DNA of 64,000 bases from Rhynchopus sp. YZ270_cl-10 (lineage: Eukaryota > Euglenozoa > Diplonemea > Diplonemida > Diplonemidae), in assembly GCA_964035575.1 (NCBI GenBank), contig OZ037901.1:930001-994000 (forward strand), given 5' to 3'. A program made the position numbers and the translations under genes. Positions 30,394 through 42,500 of the stretch are shown here, piece after piece. Position 1 is the first letter of the stretch. Every line of letters begins with the position of its first letter. Under the pieces are notes generated by a model that saw only the letters and a program-made list of their open reading frames with translations, made no database searches and was not told the origin of the DNA.

Positions 30394-32765
30394 ATGGTGG
30401 GTATAGCGTCACCTCCTTTGAAGGAGATGAGTGGAAAGCAAATAGAAATGCAGGCGGAATTGGAGCATGTCCGCAGGCAGTTGGAGGAGGAGAGGAAGGC
30501 AAACGAAGACCTGAAAGGGGACCGGGATCGGTGGTTGGTCGAGATGGAGCACAGCTTGCAGGACTCACGGGGTGCGTTGGAGAAGGTGCAGAGTCGAAAC
30601 CTTGAGATTCAGGCGGAAGCGGAGCTGCAGCCGTCCCTCCCACGCCGTGGCTACCAACCTATCACCTCCCCTGGAGGACCGCCCCAACCTCGCTCCCCCA
30701 CTTCAATACCGATGACACAACAACGCCAACACACCCCATCTGCCCGCGCCAAGAGAGTCCACCGTACCATCATGTCTCCAGGGGGGCCGTTGGGTGGCGG
30801 GAATTCCTCTGCTTCCCCAGCCTCTGGGGTTGCAAAGGCGGCATGGGCAAGGTTTGTACGGCTGGCGGCTGATAAATTCTCTGCTGCGGAGTTGGTGTTG
30901 GTTTCATTAGATTCGTTGAAGGCGTTAATGAAGCATTATAACCTAAAAGACCCTATTGAGTGCGCAAGAATCGAGGTGTATTGGAGACTGCTTGCGATTC
31001 ACAGAGATGGCCCGGAGGAGAGCGCGTCTTATGAAACCTCTCCGAGGAAGGGTGGTGCGCCTTCTGCGACGCGGTCGAACTCTGCGAATAGATTTACCCC
31101 GGTGGACCATCCACGGCCGTTTCAGGTGCAGCCACCGCAGAAAGGACCGCATTTGTCGAGGAGATCATCGCTGAAAGCGTCGTCACCGCGGTCATGCGAT
31201 CCAAACCGTATTGCATCTACACAGTACAAATGGGTTACCTCGCAAGGAAGGGTTTCATCAGAGAAATCGTCGATTCGGACCTATTCGAAGGGGCTGCCCG
31301 GTCAGGCGGGGGAGCGATCCCGGTCGCAGCCCATCGCCTATCGCCCTTCGTCATGCCCTAATGAGGTCCCTTCTTCGTTTCATCCACCGCAGAGTAAAGG
31401 GTTGAGGTGCTTCCCGGAGGGGGGAGGTGGAGGTGGAGGTGGTGGTGGAGGTGGAGGTGTGGAGGAACGCCCCTCTGGGCGGAAGAGTGTCAGTGGTGTG
31501 AGTCAGAGGAGGACCTTGAGCAGCCCAGCGCATAGTGTTCCGGCACGATCCAAGCGGATTGTGGGGGCGGCGGCGCAGGGTGTGGAGAAGGAGTCTGTAG
31601 GCGGGCTGCGGGTGCAGGCGCAGTGGAGAGAAGGTGCGTTGGCGGTGGGTGCGACGTTTGTGGAGGGTGGTGGTGGTGGTGGTGAGGAGGTGCGTGGACG
31701 CCGTCGTGGGTATGATGCGCAGCTCCCGTCAGACCCGTTGGTGTCGCCACGTCTGTCGCAGCTGCAGCCCGCGCAAGGCCTCAAGATGACACACAGAAAG
31801 CCCCCAGCAGATTCAAACCCAAACCCAAACCCGAACAACAGAGCGGCGCTCGCGATCTCAGACAAAAATGGGGAGAGGCCGGCAGGGCTGCGGGTGAACA
31901 ATGAGACCTGGGTGAGGACAAACCACCACGAGTCGCTGGCAATGGCTGCAGCAGAGCCCATGATGTCGCGAGTGGTATGCCCAGTCTACCTTTTCCCCTT
32001 TTAGTTTCGCCAACTACAAAATAACACCAGATTATCAAAACATCACAAACACAGGAGAACGTGCAGCCCCCACAGCACGTCAGCGCGACACGCCGTCTGC
32101 ACCGTTTTGATGACTTCTGTGGGGATGCCGAGCCTCCTGCCCCTGCCCCTTCTACCGCCACGAGGCCCTCCTATCCACACACCGAGACTGCTACTGCACC
32201 CACTCCGCCCACACTTTCCACTGCACCACTCAATACGCAAAGCACAGCACAGCCGGCAGCACAGCCCAAGCAGGTCCCCACTAGCGTTGTCCCTATCGCC
32301 CCCTCCGTGCCCAGTAGCGCAGGCGCCACGCCAACAACACCTGCGCTTGCTACCTCGGGGGTGTCCTCTGCGAGTGTTCCTGTCATGCACGTTGACGCGG
32401 GTGTTGCCTCGCACACACACAGCACGCACCCAGACGCCTTGATGGAGCTTTCTGCAGAAGACTTCGAGAGGATGGAAATGGAGATGGGGAGAGGGGGTGG
32501 TGGTGGTGGTGGTGGTGGCACTGCAGGCCTCCCCTCGCACCGTGTGGAGACGTTGCAGTCCATGAAGCTGCACAGAGATATCCGTAGGTACGACCCGCCG
32601 AAGAGGAAGGTGACAGTGCATAGACAGGTATGGGGAAAAGTGAAGGGATTTTTTTATCAAATTGTTTCAGTGGGGGGCAAGTTTTCAAAAATAAAAATCA
32701 AAATCAAAAAGGTACCCCGTTGCGCAGAGCTGAAGTCGTACAAGAAAACCGCAAACGCGCCTTGA
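30394..32765 (+). CDS. Coiled-coil, low-complexity protein of unknown function
   Basis: Exons 30394-31974, 32055-32627 and 32712-32765 join in phase to about 735 aa. The start follows a CAG acceptor-like site by 10 bp. Residues about 20-75 form a charged coiled coil. About 145-200 (AWARFVRLAADKFSAAELVL, then LKDPIECARIEVYWRLL) looks like the only compact helical domain. The rest is Ser/Pro/Arg-rich and includes two long Gly runs (about residues 345 and 425) and a third in exon 2. Intron 1 is 80 nt (GTATGC donor) and intron 2 is 84 nt (GTATGG). A closer CAG at 32670 would give a slightly shorter C-terminus. Function is unknown. Confidence 0.65.
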
Positions 32766-34489
32766 GGTAATGATACCGCGAAGAGTTTTGTTTTGTTTTT
32801 TCTAGAGTTTTGTTTTCAAGGTGGCTTAGGGGTCATCTTATAAACTTTTCTTTTTTCGTTTTCCTTTTTGAAGTTTATTGTACCGTTGACTTTTATGTGT
32901 TTCGTTTTGCCTTTTTTGCTCGGATACCTTTACGCACCTATCATCCACCTATTTTTTTCTTTACACTGTCGCGAGAGGGCTTTGTATTTCAAGTTGCATT
33001 TTTTTTTTCTAGGTGAAGGCTTGTCAACCTTTTTTGAAAACTTTGCAAAAAGACAATTCAACTTTTCAAAGATCTTCTGATAGATAATCATTCCGACAAA
33101 GAGGACGTTGGTCGACGGGGTTTCGCAACTCTTCATAACTTTTTTACAACTTATGTGGGTTTTACGTTGTGAAAAGTTGTGAATAGGATTGAAAATTTGT
33201 GCAACCCCTCACCAGACGTACCCTCTTTGTAAGTCACTGCCCCAAACAAATGTGTTTTTTTTTTTTCCTTTATTGGGCAAGATGCCTAAGCGTATAGTCT
33301 TCTCTTTTTCTTTGTGCTTTCATCCGGATGGCTGGCATCGTATGTGGGTCAGTCGGAGGTGTCTGCATTAATAACTTCACCTTCTTTTTCTTTTTTTTTT
33401 TGTATTTGTTAGATGCATTTTTGTGTGCTGGTGTTATACACACTCCAATTCCTTCTTCCTCTTCTCCTACCCTCAACCAGCTCCCTCTCTCCAGTCGTGC
33501 AAACCAAGTTTTTTGATTTTATTTTTAATGAACCCCACTTAGATAGATCTGTATTTTAAATGTCAACAAAAAAAAAACGCCACGGGAAGAAGAAACAAAA
33601 AAAGGGGCTAGATAGTAGCTAGCATTGCACTGTGACGGTATATATTCCAACGAAAAAAAACGCAGTATGAGGTGGAGAGGTGCGCAACACTGTGCACCTT
33701 GACCACTTTTGCTAATAGGTGGGTAACCGTTTTCAGATTGTCAAAAAAAAAATAAATTCCCCCACCCCAAACTTCACTGTTTCACGACGGTGAAGTCAAT
33801 GACTTGGCTTGTGGTTTCACCGTTGGTTTACAACAGTGAAGCCACAAGTAAAAAACACAAATCAAGTCATTCACTTCACCGTCGTGTAGGTACGCAAAAA
33901 ATTTTATGTACACAGTTCTTTGGATAGATGTTTTGAATCTCCTGTAGACTCATACCCCAATATTTCACAAAAAAAGAAGAAAAAAACGTTTTGTACCCCC
34001 CCGCCCCCCTTTAGCGTTTCGAAACAAAGTTGTGGCCCACCCACCCGTTCCTCAATAAAAGAGGTTTTTGTGTAAAAAAAAAAAAACTGAAAAACAATGC
34101 GAAAAAAAATAACGACCGGATTGCCTATTTTTAATTCATATCCCCCAAATCTTTATCAAATATCTCCCGCTTACTGGCGTCTTTTTTTCATAATATGTAA
34201 ACCCCGAAGATGGATGTACTGCATGGTTGGGGGGGTCACTTTGCATTTCAATGCTGTGCGATAACGAATATGATGTGACTAAGCATGAGAGGCTTAGGAT
34301 CATCTTATAAACTTTGCATTTCAAATTGTTGTACCATGCCAACACAACCACACTCTATCCGCTCCGACCCTTCGTCACCCCAACACAACCTTCACACCCC
34401 ACATCCGATTTCCAACTACATACCCATCCTACCTTCAGCACCCCCCCCCCCCCCCTTTCCCCCCCTTCCCCTAACACCCCAATACACAA
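32766..34489. other. AT-rich spacer with modules and a long hairpin
   Basis: Contains modules at about 32818-32866 (hairpin type), 32958-33010 (ACGAGAGGGCTTTG type, reading into an AG-GT) and 33316-33410 (GTGGGTCAGTCGGAGGTG type). It also has the long imperfect hairpin at 33783-33886 and another hairpin module with its upstream arm at 34248-34325. A C-run precedes the SmB gene. No gene seen. Confidence 0.6.
33783..33886. repeat. Long imperfect hairpin (~104 bp)
   Basis: The outer arms (33783-33806 and 33863-33886) pair over 24 bp with one mismatch. The inner arms (33807-33825 and 33831-33849) pair over about 19 bp with few mismatches, and a 13-nt bulge lies on the right side. A transcript would fold into a pre-miRNA-sized hairpin, or it may be a small foldback transposon. 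Confidence 0.75.
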
Positions 34490-34906
34490 ATGCTAGGGAC
34501 ACGCAAAGGAAAGCTTTTTGAATTCCTCGGCCAGAAGGTGAGATGCAGCATAGGCGAGGGGAGGAGCTTGGTGGGGACGTTTCTGGCGTTCGACCGTCAC
34601 ATGAATGTTGTGTTGAGCCAGACAGAGGAGTGGTCCGTCAAGGTCATGCCCAACGAAGAAGGAGAGGACGAGGAGCACACCCGGAAACGCCCAATGGGCC
34701 TCATATTTGTACGTGGTGAAACGGTGACAGCCATAGTCGTACAAAACAAGAAGAAAAAGAGACACAAGAAGCCTCTCACAGAAGACCCCACTAACCCGAC
34801 CGCAACAGAAAGTGCCCCCGACCAGGGTACAAAGCGAAAACGGGACACCCTCGACGAAGCAGAGCAAATGGCAGAACGAGCTTCAAAAACAATCAGAAGG
34901 GGGTAA
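34490..34906 (+). CDS. SmB/SNRPB-like core snRNP protein
   Basis: A 138-aa single-exon protein. The Sm1 motif is RKGKLFEFLGQKVRC, then GRSLVGTFLAFDRHMNVVL (residues about 5-45), and Sm2 is PMGLIFVRGETVTAIVV (about 70-87). Both fit SmB best: the FDRHMN box and the LIFVRGE form of Sm2 are typical. The tail (90-138) is Lys/Arg-rich rather than the Pro-rich tail of animal SmB. Sm proteins form the heptameric ring on spliceosomal U snRNAs in the nucleus. It fits an intron-rich genome that also carries DDX46/PRP5 in this window. A hairpin module lies about 170-240 bp upstream. Confidence 0.8.
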   Translation: MLGTRKGKLFEFLGQKVRCSIGEGRSLVGTFLAFDRHMNVVLSQTEEWSVKVMPNEEGEDEEHTRKRPMGLIFVRGETVTAIVVQNKKKKRHKKPLTEDPTNPTATESAPDQGTKRKRDTLDEAEQMAERASKTIRRG

Positions 34907-35610
34907 ATTTAAATAAAAATCCCCTTACCTTCCATACGGCTTCTGCTAACATTGAGTACATACCCGAGGTTCTCCAAAAAGCGGGTCCTTTAGGCGATTG
35001 TCGACACAAAAAAAATGTGTTTGGGGAGGGGGGAAAGGGGAGGTGGGGAGGGAGGGGGGGAGGGATAAACGGGGGGTCATCGCACCCTTCAAATTTAGCA
35101 GTGATATGGAGATAAAGAAAAATGTGAGAACCGAAAAAAAAAAGGGTCTAGCATTTCGGGGTGGGGGGTGTTTTGAGTAATAGAAGATACCTCTAAGTGA
35201 GGGATTTTTTGATATAAAAAAGAGGGGGGTTTTTTTGGTGGTTTTCAAGCTTGGTGTAGGTCTGGTGTCAACTGTATAGTCTATAGTAGTGGATACAAGA
35301 TTGTTGAAGGGTCGGATGCTTGATGTCGAGGGTATTTCGCATTTCCGAAAAATGAGTGGAAAGGTCCGCAAAACTTTGAGGATTTCCGGGTTTTTGAAGT
35401 GTTTTCACTGTAACCTACCGAAAAGTGTTGTCGCTCACTGCGCGGTAATTATTGGTAGCTGGCACCACTGGTACTGCCTCTTGCTTAGTTTTTGTAGTTA
35501 CTTTGCGGGGTTTCCACACAGTGTTTGATTTTTTTTTGTTTTTGTTGACTGAGTTGGTCCAAAAAATCATATCCCCACCACTACCACTGCCAGAGGGAAA
35601 ATACACAAAG
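34907..35610. other. Intergenic spacer
   Basis: G-rich and T-rich homopolymer tracts (for example 35020-35075). I see no gene or recognised repeat. Confidence 0.5.
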
Positions 35611-35856
35611 ATGTCTGACGACGCCTCGCTTCCCTTGCGGAAGTACATCATTGACATCGTCGACACAGCCTGGGCAGCCGACACCCTCTCCAAGCCAGAC
35701 GACCTCTCCAGATGGCTTCCCGAAGCGAGTGCCGAGGAAACCGCGATGGACGCACTGCAGTCTGGTGCAAAGCCACACATCGAATGTGCCAAACCAACCC
35801 AAGCAAAGACAGGGTGGAATGAGCTTGGCCTGCCGCTCATCTCTGACGACCTTTAG
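35611..35856 (+). CDS. Probable APC13-like anaphase-promoting-complex subunit
   Basis: An 81-aa protein. KYIIDIVDTAWAADTL (residues about 9-24) fits the APC13 block in which a hydrophobic pair, then D, D and AW, are followed by D and L. The C-terminal TGWNELGLPLI (about 68-78) fits the conserved W-x-D/E-L-x-L end. Length (about 75-90 aa in known members) also agrees. APC13 is a small scaffold subunit of the APC/C ubiquitin ligase that stabilises TPR subunits. The call rests on two short motifs, so another small protein cannot be excluded. A short dispersed repeat (GAAATGGATGTAGGACTG) begins just after the stop. Confidence 0.5.
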   Translation: MSDDASLPLRKYIIDIVDTAWAADTLSKPDDLSRWLPEASAEETAMDALQSGAKPHIECAKPTQAKTGWNELGLPLISDDL

Positions 35857-36335
35857 CTTCAGATGGAAACGAAATGGATGTAGGACTGCACGGATGGGGA
35901 TCCACCACTTGGGTTTGATGACAGGGAGTGCAGGCAGAGCTGAAAAGCAGTTGGGTGCCATCCGGATCCACAGAGACGTTTTTTTTGCCAATTTCATCCC
36001 TTTTTTTTTAGGTTACAATTCTGGTTTAGTTCTTGCCGACCTTTTAGTTCCTGCATTGTTATTTCATTTCTCTTTGGTTTTGGGGGTTTTTTTTGAACTT
36101 TTTCAAAGTTTTTTTTGCCTCTCATAGAGGCTAATAGATTATTAGAAATATTGGACTCAGTGCTGTTTGCTTTTGTACTTTTTCTTTTTTTGGCACACGA
36201 CCCGGCTATTTCAAAAGTAGGCGAAAAAATGCGTCCAATTTTGGATGTTGTACCCCATCTTCAGAAATAGCCCTGCACCGGACCACAGCCAACCCACCTT
36301 TCACGCATCCCCCTTCCAGATTTATCAAAAGCAAG
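35857..36335. other. Intergenic spacer with a GAAATGGATG repeat
   Basis: Holds a copy of the GAAATGGATGnAGGACTG repeat at about 35870-35920 (others near 34200 and 47270), then T-rich DNA. No gene seen. Confidence 0.5.
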
Positions 36336-37505
36336 ATGGTGCGTTTCAATCCCGAGATTGAGAGGTACGTGCAATGGGACTGCCTCTTCGCACTCCCCTT
36401 GACGTACCTGGCAGTGGTGTTCCTGCTCTCGAAGTTCATGGTATGCACTCCCTCACCCCCCCCTTACACTCCTGTCCACCCCTCCTCCTCCCCCTCTAGG
36501 TTGGAAAATTCGAATAATTCGTATAATTAATTATACGAATTATACTGTATTCGGTCCGTATAATACACCGTATAATACGGTATAATACGGTAATCGTATA
36601 ATACGAATTATACGGTATTCGGTCGGGTCCGGGACCGTATATAACAACCTAGCCTCCCCCTCCTTTATTCCTTTCCCCCCTACAGAAAAACAGAGAAGCG
36701 ATGACCCTCAAGACCCCTATGCTCATCTACAACTGGGTGCAGGTTGCGGCAAGCGGTGTGATGACTGTCCACCTTTTCCAGGTATGCCACATGGCTTTGG
36801 GTATCTGATACAACATCTCCCCCCTCACAGCACATGGAGTTCCCGAACATCTTCGCCCTCGGGTCTGACTTCACCGCGCACGCGGAGTACTGGATCTTCA
36901 TCCACTACATCACAAAGATCCTTGACATGTTTGACACCGTCTTCATCATTCTGCGCAAGAAGGACAGACAGCTCAGCTTCCTCCACGTCTACCACCACGC
37001 AAGCATTGGTGTCGTTTGGGGCTGGCTGCTCCTTGTATGTAACCCTTTTGCACTCCAACATCAACTTCCCTACGCCCATTCCCATTTTTTTTATTTCACA
37101 TCACAGAACGGATACGGAGGAGGTACCGGATACTACGGCGCGTTCATCAACTCGTTTGTGCACACCGTGATGTACTTCCACTACGGATGGGTCGCCCTCG
37201 GCCTGAACAACCCCTTCAAGAAGTACGTCACCGCGCTTCAGCTCTCGCAGTTCTACTCATGCATGGCGCACGCCGTCTTCGTCACGCTCTGGGACCAGGC
37301 ACACTTCCCTTTCAGGATCTGCGCCATCCAGCTGGCATACCATGTGTCCATGATCTCCCTCTTCACTGGGTTCTTCAAGCAGACCTACCAGAAGACAAAG
37401 GAGGTTGCCAAGTCCATCCCTGCCGATGACGTGACCGCCATGGATGTCTCCAAGAAAGACCTGACCAAGCGCAGCACCCCCCTCCCCAACATTGGGCTTG
37501 AATAA
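36336..37505 (+). CDS. ELO-family very-long-chain fatty acid elongase
   Basis: Exons 36336-36440, 36686-36781, 36831-37034 and 37107-37505, all in phase, give 267 aa, the usual ELO length. The enzyme performs the condensing step of fatty acid elongation in the ER membrane (3-ketoacyl-CoA synthase). Visible family motifs are KILDMFDT (K-x-x-D/E-x-x-DT), the HVYHH box (HxxHH, about residues 119-123), NSFVHTVMYFHYG and LQLSQF. Several hydrophobic segments fit a polytopic membrane protein. The tail lacks an obvious dilysine ER signal. Donors are GTATGC, GTATGC and GTATGT. Intron 1 (245 nt) contains a 30-bp perfect palindrome and TATAATAC repeats. Substrate chain length cannot be told from sequence. 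Confidence 0.92.
36514..36543. repeat. 30-bp perfect palindrome in ELO intron 1
   Basis: The centre reads TATAATTAATTATA with ACGAATTAT-type arms. It is followed by several CGTATAATAC units up to about 36620, some of which can also pair with the palindrome arms. Confidence 0.9.
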
Positions 37506-39541
37506 AGAGACAATACTTAATAATATCAAAGGGGTGGGTAGAAGAAAATAAGTAACGTAAAAGGGATTAAGTTTTATCATGGGTTTGGTTAGGTGTGTTC
37601 CCCCCCTCCCCCCCACCCCAGATTTGAAGTAAAAAAAAAAGAGGGTGCATTTATGCGTAATAAAACCCCCCATATCGTGGAAAGGTCTAAAGGTCTAGCC
37701 ACACAGCCGACGTTTTTCTTGCCAGGTTATCTTCGCGGTTTCTCTCTCTCTGTCCCGATCCTTCCATTTTTTTTTAAATGATGAACGTGCTTTTTGCGCA
37801 GTAGCAAACTACACTGAAACTATTTCAAGAAAAACGTACAGACCACTTTGCGTGGTAACTGACTGTTTTTCTGGGGGAAAAAATGAAGGAAAAGGCAACC
37901 TAATTAACAGAGGAAAACCTGCGGTACCCAAAACAGTAAAAAAAATTGTCGATTTTTTAAAAACAAAAAAAGATGTCGATTTTATAGAATCGAATATTCA
38001 TGACGATGACTGCGCATGACCCAATAATTGATTTTTTTTCTTCACTTCCCCCCCGTCAAAAAGCATTTAATCTTTCAAGTCGCCTGCACACGGTGATATA
38101 AAAGCCCCATTTTTTGCTTTATTTTTTTGTTATTTTTTGACAAAGTTATCACAATTTTATTAGAGGAAAATGGGCAAACAAAAAGAGCGGTTTGGAGTGT
38201 GATTTTTTTTTTACTCTTTTTGTTGAAAGAACGAAAACGGTATGGTGCAATGCACCCTTAGGTGTCTACACTAATACAACCAAGTTTTCAAAAAAATAAA
38301 AACGCACTCTGCTAAAAAAGCCGTTTTCTTTTGGTTCTTTTTTATGATTCTTCCCAGATCCGCTTCGAATATACAATATACACCAACGACAAAATTGCTT
38401 TCTTCAAAGTTTTAAGTTTGTTTCCTGTACATTTTTTTTTTTGGATTGAGCTTTCTTGAAGTTAAGCAAAAATCGAAACTCGTTTGTTACCCTTTTTGTG
38501 TTTTTTTTTATTTTTTTTTTTTATTTCACGAAGGAACCATAGCGTTTCTGTGCACAGTCTATTTTTTCGTGCAAAAGTGCCCACACACACCCCCCCTTTT
38601 TTTCTGTTTGCTCTGCGGTTTACAAACCAGCAGAGATACACCCCCCTCGGGTGCCTGCTTCTCGACTATTTTGTTGCACCCAAACCAAAAAAACTTGACT
38701 TTTTCAAAATGTGGAAGTGCCAAAACGTTTTTTTTTTATTTTGTTTTTATTTTGCACAACCTCGCATATTTCCCCTTTTCCTCCTTTTTTTCCTTTTCAA
38801 AGATGCGCCGTATGGATCTCCTGGGGCTTATTTTTTCATCTTTCAGGGGGCTTATTTTTCCCCTCCATCACCCCCCCCTCGATCCCTTACAGCCTCGTAT
38901 ACTAAGCAGAAAAACCTTTGCGTTGAGAAAAATGAGACATTATCCTGTCAGGTAATGTGTCGTTTCCGTTGTCCAACATGGAGCAGGAGGCTTTTGTTCT
39001 AGCATCAGGCCACAATTTAAAAAAAAAACCCCCCCTCAAAGAAAAAAAAAAATGCCGATTTTTGTGTCGAAGCAGGGGGAGCAAAGGTGGAGTATCAAAT
39101 CTCCATTCACCTCTTCACAAAAATAGACAGTTATTTTTTTTTTTACTCCGCCCCCCCAAGAACGACCATTTATGTTGAAAAAAAAGGTAAAAAAAAACAA
39201 AAAAGTACCAAAAATACAGAGATTTTTATAAAAACTTTTTTACCATTCCTTTTTGGGGAACGGAGCACACGGTCCAGGAAGCTCCAAGAAAATGGAGTCG
39301 GCGGGCTTAATAGGAAGTTGCCTTCCCAAAACGTACACAACTGGCAACAAGGGGGTGTCGTTCACTCACCTGTATCATTGAAATACCATTGCTTACCAAA
39401 TGGTGCACACAATGCTGTTGTCCTCCTTTTTTTCTTGTTCAAAAAGCACCCTATCCCCAACACACACCAGGAGCATCCCTTTCCCTTCCCCCTCTACCCA
39501 CTTTAGGGGTAACTTCCTATAGGAAAGAAAACAACTAAAAG
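37506..39541. other. Long AT-rich spacer
   Basis: Rich in T- and A-runs. The frames over 38446-39002 translate to Phe- and Pro-rich low complexity and I do not accept them. No repeat module or gene recognised. Confidence 0.55.
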
Positions 39542-42500
39542 ATGCGACAAGGAGCAGTGTTCACTTTACTTCTTGCACTGTGCGTACTGCCGGTGTATGT
39601 TTCTTCTGAGGAGAAGAAGGCCACAGGTCTGCATCAGTTTAGGGATTTGCATGCCGGCATCAGGGCTGACCTAGGCAGGCACAACCACAACCCTGTCAAG
39701 GAGAAGACTCCACTCGCAAGCGAGACAGTTGAGGAGAAGGGCAACACCAACACCGAGACAGTGGCAACCGAACAGGACATTGCAGTGGATGAGGTGGCAG
39801 GGGGGTCTGCAGATGTGACCGGGGGAGTAGATGCAGGGCACAGCGAGGGGCTGACTGAAGGTCGCCCAGGGGAGGGGGTAGGTGGGGAGGTACCTGAGGG
39901 GCATGTGGGAGGGGAGGGGGAGGGAGAGGGAGAGGCGGGGCACACAGAGGTGCGCGAAGAGTCTACAGAGCAGGCAGAAGGGCGTGTAGAGGAGGGGGAG
40001 GTTGGGGGTCACGCAGAGGTGCACGAAGGGCTTGCAGAGGAGCGTGTGGAGCCTGAAGGCCAGCATGTGGAGGTGGAGGTGGAGGGGGTGAAGGAGCAGG
40101 AGGGAGAACGTGGCTCAGCAGAGGGGCACCCTGAGCACCCTGAGGCTGGGCAGCCTGATCAGACACGCTTTGAGCACGCAGAGGCGGAGCACCCAGAACA
40201 CCCTGAGGAGCACCTTGAGCACTCAGGGCCTGGACACTCCGAAGAGCATCCTGAGGCTGAACACCCTGAAGAGGTACACCCTGAGCATGTTGGGGTTGAG
40301 CACCCTCATGTTGATGTACACTCTGAAGAGCACCCCGAGGGGCGTGAGGTTGAGCACCCAGAACACTCCGAAGAGCACCCTGAAGAACGTGAGGCTGAAC
40401 AGCACCCAGAACAATCGGAGGAACACCCTGAGGCTGAACACCCTGAACAGCACCCAGAGGAGCACCCTGAGGAACATGAGGCTGAGCAGCACCCGGAACA
40501 ATCAGAGGAACACCCTGAAGCTGAGCACCCTGAAGAACACCTTGAACACTCAGAGGGGCACCCTGAGGGTCAGCCAGAGGCACACCCTGAACACCCTGCA
40601 GAGCATCTCGAAGAGCACCCTGAGGGGCGTGAGGCTGAGCAGCACCCAGAACATTTAGAAGAACACCTTGAGGAGCAGGCAGAGGCACACCCTGAGCATG
40701 TTGAGGTTGAGCACCCTCATGTTGATGTACACTCTGAAGAGCATCCCGAGGGGCGTGAACACCTAGAACAATCGGAAGAGCACCCTGAGGAACATGAGGC
40801 TGAGCACCCAGAACATTCAGAGGGGCACCCTGAAGGTCAGCCAGAGGCACACCCTGAGCACCCTGAGGCTGAACACCCTGAAGAGCATCTCGAAGAGCAC
40901 CCAGAACAATCAGAAGAGCACCCTGAGGCTGAGCACCCTGAACAGCACTCGGAGGAGCACCCTGAGCATGTTGGGGTTGAGCACCCTCATGTTGATGCCC
41001 ACTCTGAAGAGCACCCTGAGGGGCGTGAGGTTGAGCAGCACCCAGAACACCCTGAGGAGCACCTTGAACACTCCGAAGAGCACCCTGAAGAACGTGAGGC
41101 TGAACAGCACCCAGAACAATCGGAGGAACACCCTGAGGCTGAACACCCTGAACAGCACCCAGAGGAGCACCCTGAGGAACATGAGGCTAAGCAGCACCCG
41201 GAACAATCAGAAGAGCACCCTGAGGCTGAGCACCCTGAAGAACACCTCGAGCAGCACCGTGAACACCCTCGGGATGACTCTGAGACTGAGCTTGAACGCC
41301 CTGGCGAACACCTGGAGGAGCACCCTGAAGACCTTGACCAGTCTGAGGAACACCCCGAACGCCCTCAGGAGCACCCAGAGGGTCAGGATACTGAAGAGCA
41401 TGCTGAGGTTGAGCACCCTGAGGAGCACCCCGAAGACCAGCACCCTGAACACTTCGAGCACGATGCACACTCTGAAGAGCACCCTGAGGAACATGAGCAG
41501 CACCCAGAGCAATCGGAGGAACACCCTGAGCAACCTGCGCCGGAACACTCAGAGGAGCACCCTGAGGAACATGAGGCTGAGCAACACCCAGAACAATCGG
41601 AAGAGCACCCTGAGCAACCTGCGCCTGAACATGTCGATCAAGAAGAGCATTTTGAGCCTGAGGTACACACTGAAGAGCACCCCGAGCGCGAGGCTGAGCA
41701 GCACCCAGAGCAATCAGAAGAACACCTTGAGGAGCACCCAGAGGCTGGGCACCCCGAAGAGCACTCTGAGCAACCTGCGCCTGAACACGTCGATCATCCT
41801 GAGCCAGAGGCACACCCTGAGCACCCTGAAGAGCACCTTGAACATGATGCTCACTCTGAAGAGCGCTCCAAGGCTGAACCTGCTGAAGAACATCCTGGCG
41901 AACACTCTGGCGAGCCGTCTGGGGAACACACCGAGCACACTGAGCAACCTGCGCATTCTGAAGAACACTCTGAGAAATCTGAACCTGAGCACGTTGATCA
42001 TCCTGAGCAACACCCTGACCGCACCGAAGAGCATGAGCCTGAGCAGCAACCCGAGCCTGAGCAACCCGAAGCACAGCCTGAGCCAAAGCAAGCTGAACAA
42101 CGCGAGGACGACGCTCTGAAGGACGAGCTGCAGAAGATGCGCGAGGAGATGCAGATGATGAAAGAGGCGATGGCGGAGAAAGAGAAGCAGCGCCAGCGCG
42201 ACGAGGACGAGAGGAGGCGCCTGCTTCAGGAGCACGAGGATGAGAAGCGGCGTCTGCATGAGGAACACGAGGACGCCAAGCGCCGTGTTGCGGAGGAAGC
42301 ACAGCAGGCAGAAGTGGAGCGCCAGAAGCAACGCGAGGAAGAGCGCGAAGAGGAGCGCCATCGGGAGGCCCGGCAGAAGGAACGGGAAGCTGCACGCGCC
42401 GAGGCACAACGCGAAGCACAGCAAGCCGAGCAACTCGACAACGAACGCAAAGCAGAAGCAGCACGCCTCGACGCAGAACGTCAAAAGGAACGGGAAGCTC

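Noticed and set aside
38446-39002. Plus-strand frames of about 170 codons
   Set aside because: The DNA is very AT-rich with T-runs, giving Phe-rich translation with none of the codon bias of true exons here.
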